DNA from: Caulobacter vibrioides
Lineage (GTDB): Bacteria > Pseudomonadota > Alphaproteobacteria > Caulobacterales > Caulobacteraceae
Reading direction: 5' to 3'
NCBI RefSeq assembly: GCF_002310375.3
Contig: NZ_CP023315.3
Location: forward strand, 3,162,001-3,226,000
Length of the DNA stretch: 64,000 nucleotides
Shown here: positions 47,728 to 56,973 of the stretch, one piece after another
How positions within the stretch are numbered: the stretch's first letter is position 1
Layout: every line of letters begins with the position of its first letter
Made by a program: the position numbers and the translations under genes
Notes under the pieces: generated by a model
The model's input: the letters and a program-made list of their open reading frames with translations, nothing else
Database searches by the model: none
Told to the model about the DNA's origin: nothing

Positions 47728-50700
47728 ATGAAGATTGCTTTGCTCGCGGGCGCGGCGGCTAGCGCCGTCATGGGCGGCTACGCCTTTGCTCAGGACACGA
47801 CGCCGGCCCAGGCCACGGTGACCGAGATCGTCGTCACCGGGACGCGCATCAAGCGTCCGCAGTTCGACGGGACGATCCCCGGGGTGCAGGTCACCAAGGA
47901 AGAGATCATCGAGCGCGGCTTCAACAACGCCTATGACATCGTGCTGAGCCAGCCGATGGTCAATGTCGGCGCCAGCCCCTACGCCAACAACGGCGGCCAG
48001 ACCTCGAGCCTGGGCACCGCCTTCGCCGACCTTCTGGGTCTGGGCAGCCAGCGCACCCTGACGCTGGTCAACGGCCGCCGCCAGGTCTCGGGCAACGCCG
48101 CGACCCTGTTCGTCACCAGCAACAACGCCGGTTCGCAGGTCGATCTGGGCGCGATCCCGTCGCAGCTCATCGACCGCGTCGACACCCTGACCGTCGGCGG
48201 CGCCGCCGCCTATGGCTCGGACGCCATCGCCGGGGTGATCAACTACATCATCAAGGACAAGTACGTCGGCAGCGAAGTGCGCGCCTCCGCGCGGGCTTCG
48301 GAAAAGGGCGACGCCAACCGCTACAGCTTCAGCGTCATCGTCGGCCGGAACCTGATGGACGACCGGGCCAACCTGACCCTGGCCTTTGAACAGACCCAGA
48401 CCAATGCGCTCTACGGCGACGCCCGTCCGTGGGTGATCGACGCCGGCGTCGGCGTGACCAACGCGTTCAACGGCTCCAAGCGCAATCCGAACTTCGCCGC
48501 CAACGCCGCCATCGACGTCACGGCCCTGAACAACGGCGCCTTCCTGCGCAACACCGACGACGGCCTTCCGTCGACCGCCTACGCCTATGCCACGCGCAAT
48601 TCGCTGCAGTATGCGTCGGGCGTGGCTTTCGCCCCCTCGACCGCTACGGCGGCTTGCCCGGCGACGATCGTCGGCGTGACGGCGTGTCTGCTGCCGACGG
48701 GCTCGGTCAGCGCGACCTCGCAGCTGGTCCCGGGCGTCCCCACCGGCAACGGTCTCTATTTCACCACCGCCGCGTCGGGCACCTTCCCGAACTTCGCGCC
48801 GACCTCGCTGCCGACCGGCGTCACCGCCGCGGCCGTGTTCGCCAAGTACGGTGTCACCGCCCCGGCCGGCCTGACCGTCGCCCAGCTCAACACGCTGGCG
48901 GTCAACGTGCTGCAAAGCAAGCTGCCGACCCTGCGCGAGTACCTGGCGCAGAACCCGAACACCGACATCAACCTGATCGTCGGCTCGCTCTATTCGAACA
49001 TCCCGCGCGTGGCCAACACCGACCCGGCGACCCGGGCGCTGTTCCCGTTCATCGCCAAGCCGGTCCGCTTCAACGCCAATGGCCAGGCCGAGAACTGGTC
49101 GTTCGCCAACATCGGCCCGAACGCTCAAGGCACCCTGGGCAACGCCCCGGGCATCCAAGGCAACAACACCAGCCGCACCAACCTGATCCAGAACGCGCAG
49201 AACCGTAAGAACTTCACGGCCTTCGCGACCTTTGACATCAACGACCGCATCCAGGCCTACAGCCAGAACACCTATTCGACGGTGCGGACCGTGGTGCCGC
49301 GCAACGCGGCCTCGGGCAACGCGGTGACCGCCGCCGGCACCGAAGGCTCGGGCATCCTGGTCAGCATCAACAACCCCTACCTCAGCGCGGCCTCGCAGCA
49401 GCTGCTGCGCGACAGCGGTGCGGTCAACAGCGCCAATAACTTCATCATGTCGCGCACCAACCAGGACATCCTGGGCGACAACCCGCAGCGCGGCGTCACC
49501 AATATCGGCAACTTCGCGCAGGGCCTGAAGGGCGACTTCGACTTCCTGGAGCGCACCTGGACCTGGGACGTCTCCTACACCTACGGCAAGGCTGACGGTA
49601 AGGTCGAGTCGCTGGGCATCCGCGACCTCGAGTACCTGCTGGCGATCGACAGCGTCCGCGACAGCAGCGGCGCCCTGACCTGCCGGGCCAAGACCAACGC
49701 CGCCGCCTATCTGGGTAAGAGCCCGTCGGTGATCGTCACCAACCTGGCCGACATCCCCCAGTCGGGCGGCCTGATCGCCAAGCAGCCGTTCACCCCGACG
49801 GTCACCCAGGCGATGATCGACAGCTGCCAGCCGCTGAACCCGTTCGGCTACAACCAGATGACTCAGGCGGCCAAGGACTATGTGACCGCCCAGCAGACCT
49901 ACGCTTTCGAGAACACCCAGACCTTCCTGCAAGGCTCGATCACCGGCGACGTGTTCCAGCTGCCCGGCGGTCCGGTGGGCGTGGCGCTCGCCGCTGAACG
50001 CCGCACCACCAAGAACGACTACTCGGTCGACGAAATCTCGCGCTACGGCCGCACGCGCTCGGCGGCGATCTCGGCGACCCAGTATGAGACCGAGGCGCAG
50101 GAATATGGCGTCGAGCTGAACATCCCCATCCTGGGCGGTGAGTTCAGCCTGCCGTTCGCCCAGCGCCTGGAAATCAACCCGGCGGTCCGCTGGTCCAAGC
50201 AGAACGGTGAGGCGACGACCTTCACCAACCAGCTGGGGAAGACGGTCAGCCCGAAGTATGACGGCGACCTGGCCAAGATCTGGTCGCTGGCCGCCACCTT
50301 CCAGCCGATCCGCGACATCACCTTCCGCGGCAATGTCACCCGCTCGATCCGCCAGCCGGACGGTGTGGAGCTGTTCCTGGGCGGCCAGGCCTCGTTCACG
50401 ACGATGGCCGACCCCTGCTCGGTGGGCAACATCAACTCGGGTCTGAACCCGGCGACCCGCCGGGCCAACTGCATCGCCGCGGTCCGGGCCGCAGGCTACG
50501 CCTCCAACAACGCCGACGCCGAGACCTTCCTCAGCACCTTCAACCCCGGCGCGCCCTCGGTGCTGGGCGCCCGTTTCGGCAACATGGAGCTGAAGCCTGA
50601 GCGCGGCGAAAGCTGGACGGCCGGCGTGGTCCTGGAACCGCGCTTCATCCCGAACCTGCGCATGTCGTTCGACTATATTGACATCCAGCTGAAGGATCAG

Positions 50701-51387
50701 CTGACCCGCGTGTCGGCCGAGCAACTGCTGACCTACTGCTATGACTCGACCGCCTACCCCGACAACAGCGCTCAGTTTGGTGTGAACAGCTGCGCCTCGG
50801 TGCCGCGTTACACGGCGGGTACGGAGCCGAACTCCGCCCGCGCGTTCAGCGTCAACGACGGCTGGCAGTCGACCTATCTGAACCTGGCCCAGACCAATCT
50901 GCGCGCCGCCAACATCGTGGTGACCTACCGCAAGGCGCTGGCGGAGCTGTTTGGTTCGACGGGCAACTGGGGCCGCATCTCGCTGAACAGCAACCTCTAC
51001 CGGACCTACGAGTCCAGCTTCAGCGGCACCGGCCTGCCGGGCGACACCGAGCAATATCTCGGCAGCATCGGCACGCCCAAGTGGCAGAGCAACACGACGA
51101 TCGGCTACTCGCGCGACAAGATCTCGACCAGCCTCAACATCAACACCGTGTCGGACACGATCCGGTTCAATGGGGCTGTGCCGGCGACGGTCGAGCAGAA
51201 CGCCTATCTCGATCGCAAGGGCTACGCGGTCTACAACCTCTATGTCGGCTACAAGATCACCGACGAGATCGACCTGCGCTTCAACGTCAACAACCTGGCC
51301 GGCAAGCGCTGGGAAGATGAGGCCGTTGGCGTCATCTACAGCTCGGTGGGTCGCACCTACCAGTTCAGCGTGAACGCCCGCTTCTAG
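47728..51387 (+). CDS. Large TonB-dependent receptor
   Basis: This 1219-aa receptor has a signal peptide (MKIALLAGAAASAVMGGYAF, cleavage after AFAQ), a TonB-box-like ATVTEIVVTGTRIK, plug domain (NAYDIVLSQPMVNVG, GLGSQRTLTLVNGRR, GAAAYGSDAIAGVINYI) and a long barrel ending SVNARF. It is longer than average, with an inserted segment around residues 290-500. In this group such receptors commonly import sugars or other nutrients; the substrate is unknown. It is divergent from the frameshifted receptor. GGGGA precedes the ATG at 47728 by about 12 bases. Confidence 0.94.
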   Translation: MKIALLAGAAASAVMGGYAFAQDTTPAQATVTEIVVTGTRIKRPQFDGTIPGVQVTKEEIIERGFNNAYDIVLSQPMVNVGASPYANNGGQTSSLGTAFADLLGLGSQRTLTLVNGRRQVSGNAATLFVTSNNAGSQVDLGAIPSQLIDRVDTLTVGGAAAYGSDAIAGVINYIIKDKYVGSEVRASARASEKGDANRYSFSVIVGRNLMDDRANLTLAFEQTQTNALYGDARPWVIDAGVGVTNAFNGSKRNPNFAANAAIDVTALNNGAFLRNTDDGLPSTAYAYATRNSLQYASGVAFAPSTATAACPATIVGVTACLLPTGSVSATSQLVPGVPTGNGLYFTTAASGTFPNFAPTSLPTGVTAAAVFAKYGVTAPAGLTVAQLNTLAVNVLQSKLPTLREYLAQNPNTDINLIVGSLYSNIPRVANTDPATRALFPFIAKPVRFNANGQAENWSFANIGPNAQGTLGNAPGIQGNNTSRTNLIQNAQNRKNFTAFATFDINDRIQAYSQNTYSTVRTVVPRNAASGNAVTAAGTEGSGILVSINNPYLSAASQQLLRDSGAVNSANNFIMSRTNQDILGDNPQRGVTNIGNFAQGLKGDFDFLERTWTWDVSYTYGKADGKVESLGIRDLEYLLAIDSVRDSSGALTCRAKTNAAAYLGKSPSVIVTNLADIPQSGGLIAKQPFTPTVTQAMIDSCQPLNPFGYNQMTQAAKDYVTAQQTYAFENTQTFLQGSITGDVFQLPGGPVGVALAAERRTTKNDYSVDEISRYGRTRSAAISATQYETEAQEYGVELNIPILGGEFSLPFAQRLEINPAVRWSKQNGEATTFTNQLGKTVSPKYDGDLAKIWSLAATFQPIRDITFRGNVTRSIRQPDGVELFLGGQASFTTMADPCSVGNINSGLNPATRRANCIAAVRAAGYASNNADAETFLSTFNPGAPSVLGARFGNMELKPERGESWTAGVVLEPRFIPNLRMSFDYIDIQLKDQLTRVSAEQLLTYCYDSTAYPDNSAQFGVNSCASVPRYTAGTEPNSARAFSVNDGWQSTYLNLAQTNLRAANIVVTYRKALAELFGSTGNWGRISLNSNLYRTYESSFSGTGLPGDTEQYLGSIGTPKWQSNTTIGYSRDKISTSLNINTVSDTIRFNGAVPATVEQNAYLDRKGYAVYNLYVGYKITDEIDLRFNVNNLAGKRWEDEAVGVIYSSVGRTYQFSVNARF

Positions 51388-51447
51388 AAGCGACCGCGCT
51401 GGGCCGAGTTCTCGGTCCAGCGCATCGCCGCTGCGGTTGCGATCAGC

Positions 51448-51483
51448 AAAAAGGGCGACCCGCCTGCGCGGGCCGCCCTTTTT
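51448..51483. terminator. Bidirectional terminator after the large receptor
   Basis: AAAGGGCG-A-CCCGC and GCGGG-C-CGCCCTTT form a long stem around CTGC with a T run on the plus strand and A run on the other side. It lies 60 bases past the receptor stop. Confidence 0.9.
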
Positions 51484-51534
51484 CATGGGATGCCGACGGG
51501 GCGCGGCGCTCTGCGCGCCATCCGCCCTACGGCC

Positions 51535-51903
51535 TTAGGCGATCTGAGCGACCAGCCCCTCAAGCACGCGGCGCAGGTCGGCCTCGCGGAACGGCTTCTG
51601 CAGCACGGTGGACCCGCGATGGTCCTCGGTCAGGCCCGCCTCGCCATAGCCGCTGGCGAAGGCGAACGGCACGCCGCGGGTCTTGAGGGCGTCGGCGACC
51701 GGGAAGATCGGACGGCCGCCCAGGTTCACGTCCAGCAAGGCCGCGTCGATCTCGGCCGAGCCGGCCAGGCGCAAGGCCTCCTCGATCTCGGCGGCGGGGC
51801 CCACGATGGTGCAGCCCAGATCGGTCAGCATGTCCTCGACCAGCATCGAGACCAAGGCTTCGTCTTCGACGACCAAAACCTTCAGGGACGAGAGTGTCTT
51901 CAT
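51535..51903 (-). CDS. Single-domain response regulator (FAT GUY-like)
   Basis: A 122-aa receiver with acidic pair in VVEDEALV, phospho-acceptor Asp58 in LLDVNLGG, and Lys103 in LQKPF. The segment PFAFASGYGE (residues 79-88) matches the FATGY-type motif of single-domain regulators that act with HWE/HisKA_2 kinases in alphaproteobacterial stress and adhesion circuits. There is no output domain. It lies 3 bases after the stop of the HWE kinase gene, so the two are surely co-transcribed and probably a cognate pair. Confidence 0.9.
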   Translation of the reverse strand: MKTLSSLKVLVVEDEALVSMLVEDMLTDLGCTIVGPAAEIEEALRLAGSAEIDAALLDVNLGGRPIFPVADALKTRGVPFAFASGYGEAGLTEDHRGSTVLQKPFREADLRRVLEGLVAQIA

Positions 51904-51906
51904 GGA

Positions 51907-53490
51907 TCAGGGCTCCAGGGCGCGCAGGGGCAACGCCATGTGGCAGACGAGGCCGGCGGCATCATAGGTCAGCTCGACCCCGCCGGATAGCTCGGCTGCG
52001 AGTCCGCGCCGAAGAAGGCGCGCGCCGAAGCCAAAGCGGGTGGGCGGGCGCACTTCGGGACCGCCGCTTTCCGACCAGGTCAGGTGCAGCACGTCCCGAT
52101 CCACGCCCCAGACGACCTTCACGCGGCCCTCAGGGGTGGACAGCGCGCCATACTTGACCGCGTTGGTGGCCAGCTCGTGGACGCCCATCCCCAGGGCCAC
52201 GGCGGCCTTGGGCGTGAGGCGAACGTCGGCGGCGTAGTCGAAGCTCACGCGATCCTCGCCGGCCATGGCGTGCAGCTCGACGTCGAACACCTCACGCAGG
52301 CTGGCGCCCTCCCAGCTTTCGCGGGTGAGCAGGTCGTGGGTCTGCGAGAGGGCCATCAGGCGGGTCTCGAACGCCTCGCGGAAGAACTCGGGCGAGGCGG
52401 AGGAGCGCAGGGTCTGGGCGGCGATCGACTGCACCGTCGCCAGGCTGTTCTTCACCCGGTGGTTCAGCTCGTTGACCAGCAGCTTTTGCCGCACCTCGGC
52501 GCGTTTGCGCTCGGTGATGTCCAGGGACACCCCCGCCAGGCGCCGGACCCCGTCATCGGCCCGCTGGGCGGCGCGACCGCGCGCGTGAAGCCAGCGCAGC
52601 TCGCCGCTGGGGTGGATCACCCGGTACTCGACATCATAGTCGGCGCCGTCGCGGATGGCGCTGTCGATCGCCGCCAGGATTCTCGGGCGGTCGTCCGGAT
52701 GGATCGTCTCGACCAGGTCGGAGAAGGTGAGAGTCTCCTCGGCGCGTCGCCCGTAATTGGCCTTGCACAGGTCGGAAGCTTCATAGGCCTTGGTCGTCAC
52801 GTCCAGGTCCCAAGACCCCATGCGGCCGCTGTCCAGGGCGAACTTCAGGCGTTCTTCGGTCTTGCGCCGATGCTCCAGCTCGGCCAGGGCGCTGGCCTTG
52901 AGCTTGAGCGTGTCAATCGTCGCCGCGACCTGGGCGCCCAGCCCCACCAGAAGGCTCTCGTCGCGAACGGTGAACTGACCAGGCTCGGGGTGGCCAAAGA
53001 ACAGACCGCCCAGAACCTCGCCCTGACGGGTGGCGACGGGGATGGCCAGATAGCTGCGCACCGGCAGATGACCCTCGGGCATCCCCTGGCGCGGCGTGTT
53101 GTGGCCATAGCGCGGGTCCAGGGTGATATCGTCCGAACGCACCACGCTGGTGTTGTCGAAGGTCGGCTTGAAGATCTCGGTCTTGCGAACCCGAGGAAAG
53201 TTGGCGAACGCCTCGGGCGACGCGCCCGACAGCCGGAAGAGCGCATAGCTCTCACCGTCAGGCTCCACCTGGTTGTAGAAGAACGCGCCATAGGCGGCGC
53301 CGATGATCTCACGCGCGCCGTCCAGCGCGCTCTGCACGCAGGCGTCGACGTCGTTGCGGGAGGCGATCGCCTCGGTGACCCGCGCCAGGGTGTCGGACTT
53401 GCGTACCTCGGCGGCGAGACGGCGCTCCAGCTCGCGCAGGCGCGCGTCGAGATCGGCGTCACCGACTTCGCCAACATCGCTATCAGCCAC
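51907..53490 (-). CDS. HWE-family sensor histidine kinase (GAF-PAS-HWE)
   Basis: About 527 aa. A GAF domain near residues 35-200 is followed by a PAS/PAC domain (about 215-330) ending in the usual ITERKRAE linker, and an HWE_HK kinase with His in LNHRVKNSLATVQSIAAQT, then a shortened ATP-binding domain (GMGVHELATNAVKYGALS, and GFGARLLRRGL). No membrane span is seen. HWE kinases typically phosphorylate single-domain receivers, and one follows directly. The start is unsure: GTG at 53490 fits the helix; the frame stays open to a TTG at 53547. Confidence 0.9.
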   Translation of the reverse strand: MADSDVGEVGDADLDARLRELERRLAAEVRKSDTLARVTEAIASRNDVDACVQSALDGAREIIGAAYGAFFYNQVEPDGESYALFRLSGASPEAFANFPRVRKTEIFKPTFDNTSVVRSDDITLDPRYGHNTPRQGMPEGHLPVRSYLAIPVATRQGEVLGGLFFGHPEPGQFTVRDESLLVGLGAQVAATIDTLKLKASALAELEHRRKTEERLKFALDSGRMGSWDLDVTTKAYEASDLCKANYGRRAEETLTFSDLVETIHPDDRPRILAAIDSAIRDGADYDVEYRVIHPSGELRWLHARGRAAQRADDGVRRLAGVSLDITERKRAEVRQKLLVNELNHRVKNSLATVQSIAAQTLRSSASPEFFREAFETRLMALSQTHDLLTRESWEGASLREVFDVELHAMAGEDRVSFDYAADVRLTPKAAVALGMGVHELATNAVKYGALSTPEGRVKVVWGVDRDVLHLTWSESGGPEVRPPTRFGFGARLLRRGLAAELSGGVELTYDAAGLVCHMALPLRALEP

Positions 53491-53592
53491 TATGGCCAAG
53501 CCGCGCCCCCAAACACAGAACCGCCCCTGGTTCTTAAGGGAGCTCAACGCACGGATTGGCGCTCGGTTCCGTCAATTGTGAAGCTAGGAAAC

Positions 53593-54879
53593 CTAAGCTT
53601 CGCTGTCGTCGTCAAGTCGCGCGCTGATCCGCAGCGCGGTGATCTGGTTTCGCTGTCGGCGCAGCACCTGGAAACGATGCCGATAGAAGATGAAGGTCTG
53701 GCCGGGCTCGGGGATCATCTGGGCCTCGTGGATGGCCAGGCCGGCGATCGTCACCGCCTCGCCTTCGGGCAGCCGCCAGTCCATGGCGCGGTTGAGGTCG
53801 CGCACCGTGACGTGGCCGTCGACATTCACCGAACCGTCCGCCTGCCGGCGCACGCCCTCCAGCGTGGTGTCGTGCTCGTCCTCGATCTCGCCGACGATCT
53901 CCTCGAGGATGTCTTCCAGCGTCACCAGGCCCTGCAGGGCGCCATACTCGTCGACCACCAGGGCGAAGTGGTTCTTGCGCTTGAGGAAGGCGTTCAGCTG
54001 GTCCTTGAGGTTGGTGGTGTCGGGAATGAACCACGGCTCGCGCAGGATGGCGGCGATATCCAGGCCCTCCAGCCCCGTCGGACATTCGGCCAGGGCCTTC
54101 AGCAGGTCGCGGGCGTGCAGCACGCCGACGATGTTGTCGGGCTCGTCGCGATACAGCGGCACGCGGGTGTGCTGGGCTTCCAGCACCTGGGCCACCAGAT
54201 CGCGAGCCGGCAGGCCCGCGTCCAGCAGCACCATCGACTTGCGGTGGACCATGATCTCGGAGACGTCCATGTCCGAAAGGTCCAGCACCCCGCCCAGCAT
54301 GCGGCGGTCGCCCGCTTCCACCAGGCCTTCGGAGTGGTGATAGTCGACCGCGCCGCGGATCTCCTCGTGGGCGGCCAGCACGTCGACCGCCATGTCCAGC
54401 TTGACGCCGAACACCCGCAGCGTGCGGCGCACGATCCACTGGATCGCATAGATGATCGGGCCAAACAGCCGCACGATGAACAGGGTCGGCGCCGACAGGG
54501 CCCGCGCCACATCGTCGGAGCGGAGGATGGCCAGGGTCTTGGGCAGCACCTCGGCGAAGATCAGGATCAAGACGGTCATGGCCGCGGTGGCCACCGCCAC
54601 GCCCCAGGGGCCGGGGATCAGGGTGGTCAGCACCTGGGTCGCCAGGGCCGAGGCCAGGATGTTGATCAGGTTGTTGCCCAGCAGCACCGCCCCGATCATC
54701 GTCTCCTGGTCGGACAACAGCTTGTTGACCCGCTTGGCGGGCCGGTCGCCCTCGCGTTCCAGCTGGTGCATCCGCGCCCGGCTGGCGCCGGTCATGGACG
54801 TCTCGGCGGCCGAGAAGATGGCCGACAGGGTCAGCAGGGCGATGACGATCGGCGCGAGGCCAAGTAGGGCGGTGAGCAT
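53593..54879 (-). CDS. CorC/HlyC-type CNNM transporter-like protein
   Basis: The 428-aa membrane protein has a DUF21/CNNM N-terminal domain with four spans (SAIFSAAETSMTGASRAR is the conserved helix), two CBS domains (about 200-335; IMVHRKSMVLLD, HFALVVDEYGALQGLVTLED, DILEEIVGEIEDE) and a C-terminal CorC_HlyC domain. Homologues bind ATP via CBS and take part in Mg2+/Co2+ homeostasis or efflux. Nearby genes give no further hint. Confidence 0.93.
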   Translation of the reverse strand: MLTALLGLAPIVIALLTLSAIFSAAETSMTGASRARMHQLEREGDRPAKRVNKLLSDQETMIGAVLLGNNLINILASALATQVLTTLIPGPWGVAVATAAMTVLILIFAEVLPKTLAILRSDDVARALSAPTLFIVRLFGPIIYAIQWIVRRTLRVFGVKLDMAVDVLAAHEEIRGAVDYHHSEGLVEAGDRRMLGGVLDLSDMDVSEIMVHRKSMVLLDAGLPARDLVAQVLEAQHTRVPLYRDEPDNIVGVLHARDLLKALAECPTGLEGLDIAAILREPWFIPDTTNLKDQLNAFLKRKNHFALVVDEYGALQGLVTLEDILEEIVGEIEDEHDTTLEGVRRQADGSVNVDGHVTVRDLNRAMDWRLPEGEAVTIAGLAIHEAQMIPEPGQTFIFYRHRFQVLRRQRNQITALRISARLDDDSEA

Positions 54880-54941
54880 GGAGGTGTTCTAGCCCGCCCG
54901 GCCGAGACGCGGGAGGGGCGTTGAGAGGGCCGCCTTAATCG

Positions 54942-54951
54942 TGTATACAAT
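54942..54951 (+). promoter_or_regulatory. TGTATACA palindrome at the brnTA start
   Basis: TGTATACA (54942-54949) is a perfect 8-base palindrome that also gives a -10-like TATACAAT. It ends only 7 bases before the brnT GTG, and no ribosome-binding site is visible, so the mRNA may be leaderless and BrnA could bind here to repress. Confidence 0.45.
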
Positions 54952-54956
54952 TTGAT

Positions 54957-55220
54957 GTGCAGTTCGACCCGGCCAAGAACCAGGCGAATATCGCCAAGCA
55001 TGGCGTATCGCTCGAACGAGCCCCAGAAATGGATATTCGGGCCGTTCTGGTGGACGAGCGGCATGACTATGGCGAGGTGCGCTATCGGGCTCTCGGGTTC
55101 ATTGATGGCGTCGCTCACTGCCTGGTTTTCACCGACCGCCAAGGCGAGTTGCGAGCCATCAGCTTGCGTCGCGCCCACCAGAAGGAGATGAAGCGCTATG
55201 TCTCGCAAGCCAATGGCTGA
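54957..55220 (+). CDS. brnT: BrnT family type II toxin
   Basis: The 87-aa protein has the BrnT signature FDPAKNQANIAKHGVSLERA and the C-terminal RAISLRRAHQKEMKRY. BrnT is a RelE-like ribonuclease that stops translation and is neutralised by BrnA, the next gene, which overlaps its 3' end by 23 bases. The start is GTG at 54957. A short palindrome sits right before it. The toxin-then-antitoxin order is normal for this family. Confidence 0.93.
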   Translation: MQFDPAKNQANIAKHGVSLERAPEMDIRAVLVDERHDYGEVRYRALGFIDGVAHCLVFTDRQGELRAISLRRAHQKEMKRYVSQANG

Positions 55221-55464
55221 CCCGGAAAATCCGGAATGGACTGCGGGTGACGTCGCGCGATCCAAGGGGCCGGAGTCCTTGCCGGCTCATGTCCTGGCGG
55301 CCTTTCCAAAAACCGCCGCTCGGGTGCGTGGCCCTCAGAAGTCCGAGACCAAGGTGCCGGTGTCCATCCGCCTGGACCGCTCGGTGGTCGACTACTTCAA
55401 GGCCCAGGGGCCAGGTTGGCAGAGCCGGATCAATGAGGCGCTCGCGGGAATGATCCGCCGATAG
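55198..55464 (+). CDS. brnA: BrnA family antitoxin
   Basis: The 88-aa protein has the variable acidic start (DPENPEWTAGDVARSK), a middle RGPQKSETK, and a C-terminal ribbon-helix-helix (KVPVSIRLDRSVVDYFKAQG, then GWQSRINEALAGMIR) that binds the operator and pairs with BrnT. All parts look intact. Confidence 0.92.
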   Translation: MSRKPMADPENPEWTAGDVARSKGPESLPAHVLAAFPKTAARVRGPQKSETKVPVSIRLDRSVVDYFKAQGPGWQSRINEALAGMIRR

Positions 55465-55558
55465 GCGCTAGCCCCCTCTCAAACCGCAGCGATCCCTTGC
55501 GGCGCGCTAGGCGAATGCGCCATTGTCCCGCGCCGAAGCAGGGGGCGGGACCTAAGAG

Positions 55559-55999
55559 ATGACAGTCAGCGATCCGGCGTGGCGTGCGCCCACCGAACCG
55601 CCGACGCCGGTGACGCCGGTGCCGTTCGGCAAGCCGTGGAGCATCTGGTTCTGGGGCGGCCTGCTGTCGACAGCGGGCCTGGCCCTGGCCGTGCAGCCGA
55701 ACGCCGTCCTGCGCCTGCTGGACTCGCCGGTCGACGCCTCCGCCCTGCCCTGGGTTCGGTTCTGCGGTCTGCTGCTGCTCGCCTACGCCATGGGCTATCA
55801 CGTCGCCGGCTGGACCGGCCAGCGCACCTATATGCGCGCCTCAGTGGTTCTGCGGGTGCTGTCGCTGGTGATCCTGGGGGCCTTTGTTCTGCTGGACTGG
55901 CTGCCCAAGGCCTGGCTGGCGGTGGGGCTGGGCGACTTCGCCGGCGCGGTCTGGACCACGCTGGAGCTCAGGTGGCGTCCGAAGCCGAAGACGGCTTGA
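55559..55999 (+). CDS. Small four-span membrane protein
   Basis: A 146-aa product with a Pro-rich start and four hydrophobic segments (about 26-45, 65-82, 95-112, 117-135). No family was recognised. It ends 32 bases inside the convergent PAP2 gene. Start at 55559 with an AAGAG ahead of it. Confidence 0.75.
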   Translation: MTVSDPAWRAPTEPPTPVTPVPFGKPWSIWFWGGLLSTAGLALAVQPNAVLRLLDSPVDASALPWVRFCGLLLLAYAMGYHVAGWTGQRTYMRASVVLRVLSLVILGAFVLLDWLPKAWLAVGLGDFAGAVWTTLELRWRPKPKTA

Positions 56000-56687
56000 A
56001 CCGCCGCTCGACCAGATAGGCGACCAGCCAGCAGATCATCGCCCAGGCCGCGCCCACGCTCCATCCGGCCAGCACGTCGCTGACCCAATGGACGCCCAGA
56101 TAGACGCGGCTGGCGCCGACCAGCAGGCTGACAATCACCGCAGCGCTGAGCGCCAGGATCTTGACCCTGCGCCGTTCGGAAAAGCGCGCCGCCAGCACGC
56201 CCAGGGTCAGGAACACCACCGCCGACAGCATGGCGTGGCCGGACGGAAAGCTGGCGTTGACCGCCTCGACCACGCGATAGGCTTCGTCGGGACGCTCGCG
56301 GCCGAACACCGCCTTCAGGCCCTGGCTGACGGTCACGCCGCTCAGCGCGCTCAGCGCCAGCAGCCAGGCTTCGGTCCAGCGCTTCAGCGAGCCCAGAAAC
56401 GCGAAGGCCGCCAGGATCAGCAAGGTCAGCACCGCCACTGAGCCCAGCGCGGTGATGTCCACCGCGGCGACATGCAGCCATTCGGGGCCCACCAGCGCGC
56501 TGGGCTGACCCGCCACGCGCAGAGCCTGCAACACGGCCAGGTCCGGAGCATGGGCCTCGCCCTCGACCACCTCGTCAGCGATCCCCACAAAACCCCAGCC
56601 CCCGAGCGCTACGATCAGCAGGGCGGAGGCCACCCCGATCTCGCGACCGGCCGCCGCGAAGAGTCTCCGAACGTCCAGACGATACAA
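55968..56687 (-). CDS. PAP2 superfamily phosphatase
   Basis: The 239-aa membrane phosphatase has about six spans and the three PAP2 motifs: KAVFGRERP (lipid-phosphate motif C1), FPSGHAM (C2) and SRVYLGVHWVSDVLAG (C3), with catalytic His in SGH and VHW. It would remove phosphate from undecaprenyl diphosphate, phosphatidate or similar lipids at the membrane surface. The start is the TTG at 56687, exactly 8 bases after an AAGGAG; earlier in-frame codons lack a ribosome site. It overlaps the convergent small membrane gene. Confidence 0.88.
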   Translation of the reverse strand: MYRLDVRRLFAAAGREIGVASALLIVALGGWGFVGIADEVVEGEAHAPDLAVLQALRVAGQPSALVGPEWLHVAAVDITALGSVAVLTLLILAAFAFLGSLKRWTEAWLLALSALSGVTVSQGLKAVFGRERPDEAYRVVEAVNASFPSGHAMLSAVVFLTLGVLAARFSERRRVKILALSAAVIVSLLVGASRVYLGVHWVSDVLAGWSVGAAWAMICWLVAYLVERRFKPSSASDAT

Positions 56688-56973
56688 GCAGCGCGCTCCT
56701 TCTTGGCTGATGGCGGTCACGGGCACGGAACGACATTCAAACCGCATCGGCCGCCGCGCGGGGCGTGCGCTCGAAGACGCTCTCAATATTTATCTGGAGC
56801 GGCGTTCGGATCTGGCAAGGCGGTCACGCTGGAATCACGCCCCGCGCAACTCTGTTCGGCTTCGTCGCCTTCCCCGCGGGGAAGCCCGCCCTCGCCAGGA
56901 AAGTGAACGCCAACCCCCGCTTTGAGCGGATTTCCATTTGAAACGGGCGGGTCCAAGGCGGTAAGCCGGAAGC

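Noticed and set aside
47677..51486. A 1269-codon open frame opposite the large TonB receptor
   Set aside because: Shadow of the receptor's codon bias; no start signal or family.
56710..56925. A 71-codon rightward frame before cobS
   Set aside because: Overlaps the likely 5' region of the PAP2 gene, has no ribosome site and an Arg-rich tail.
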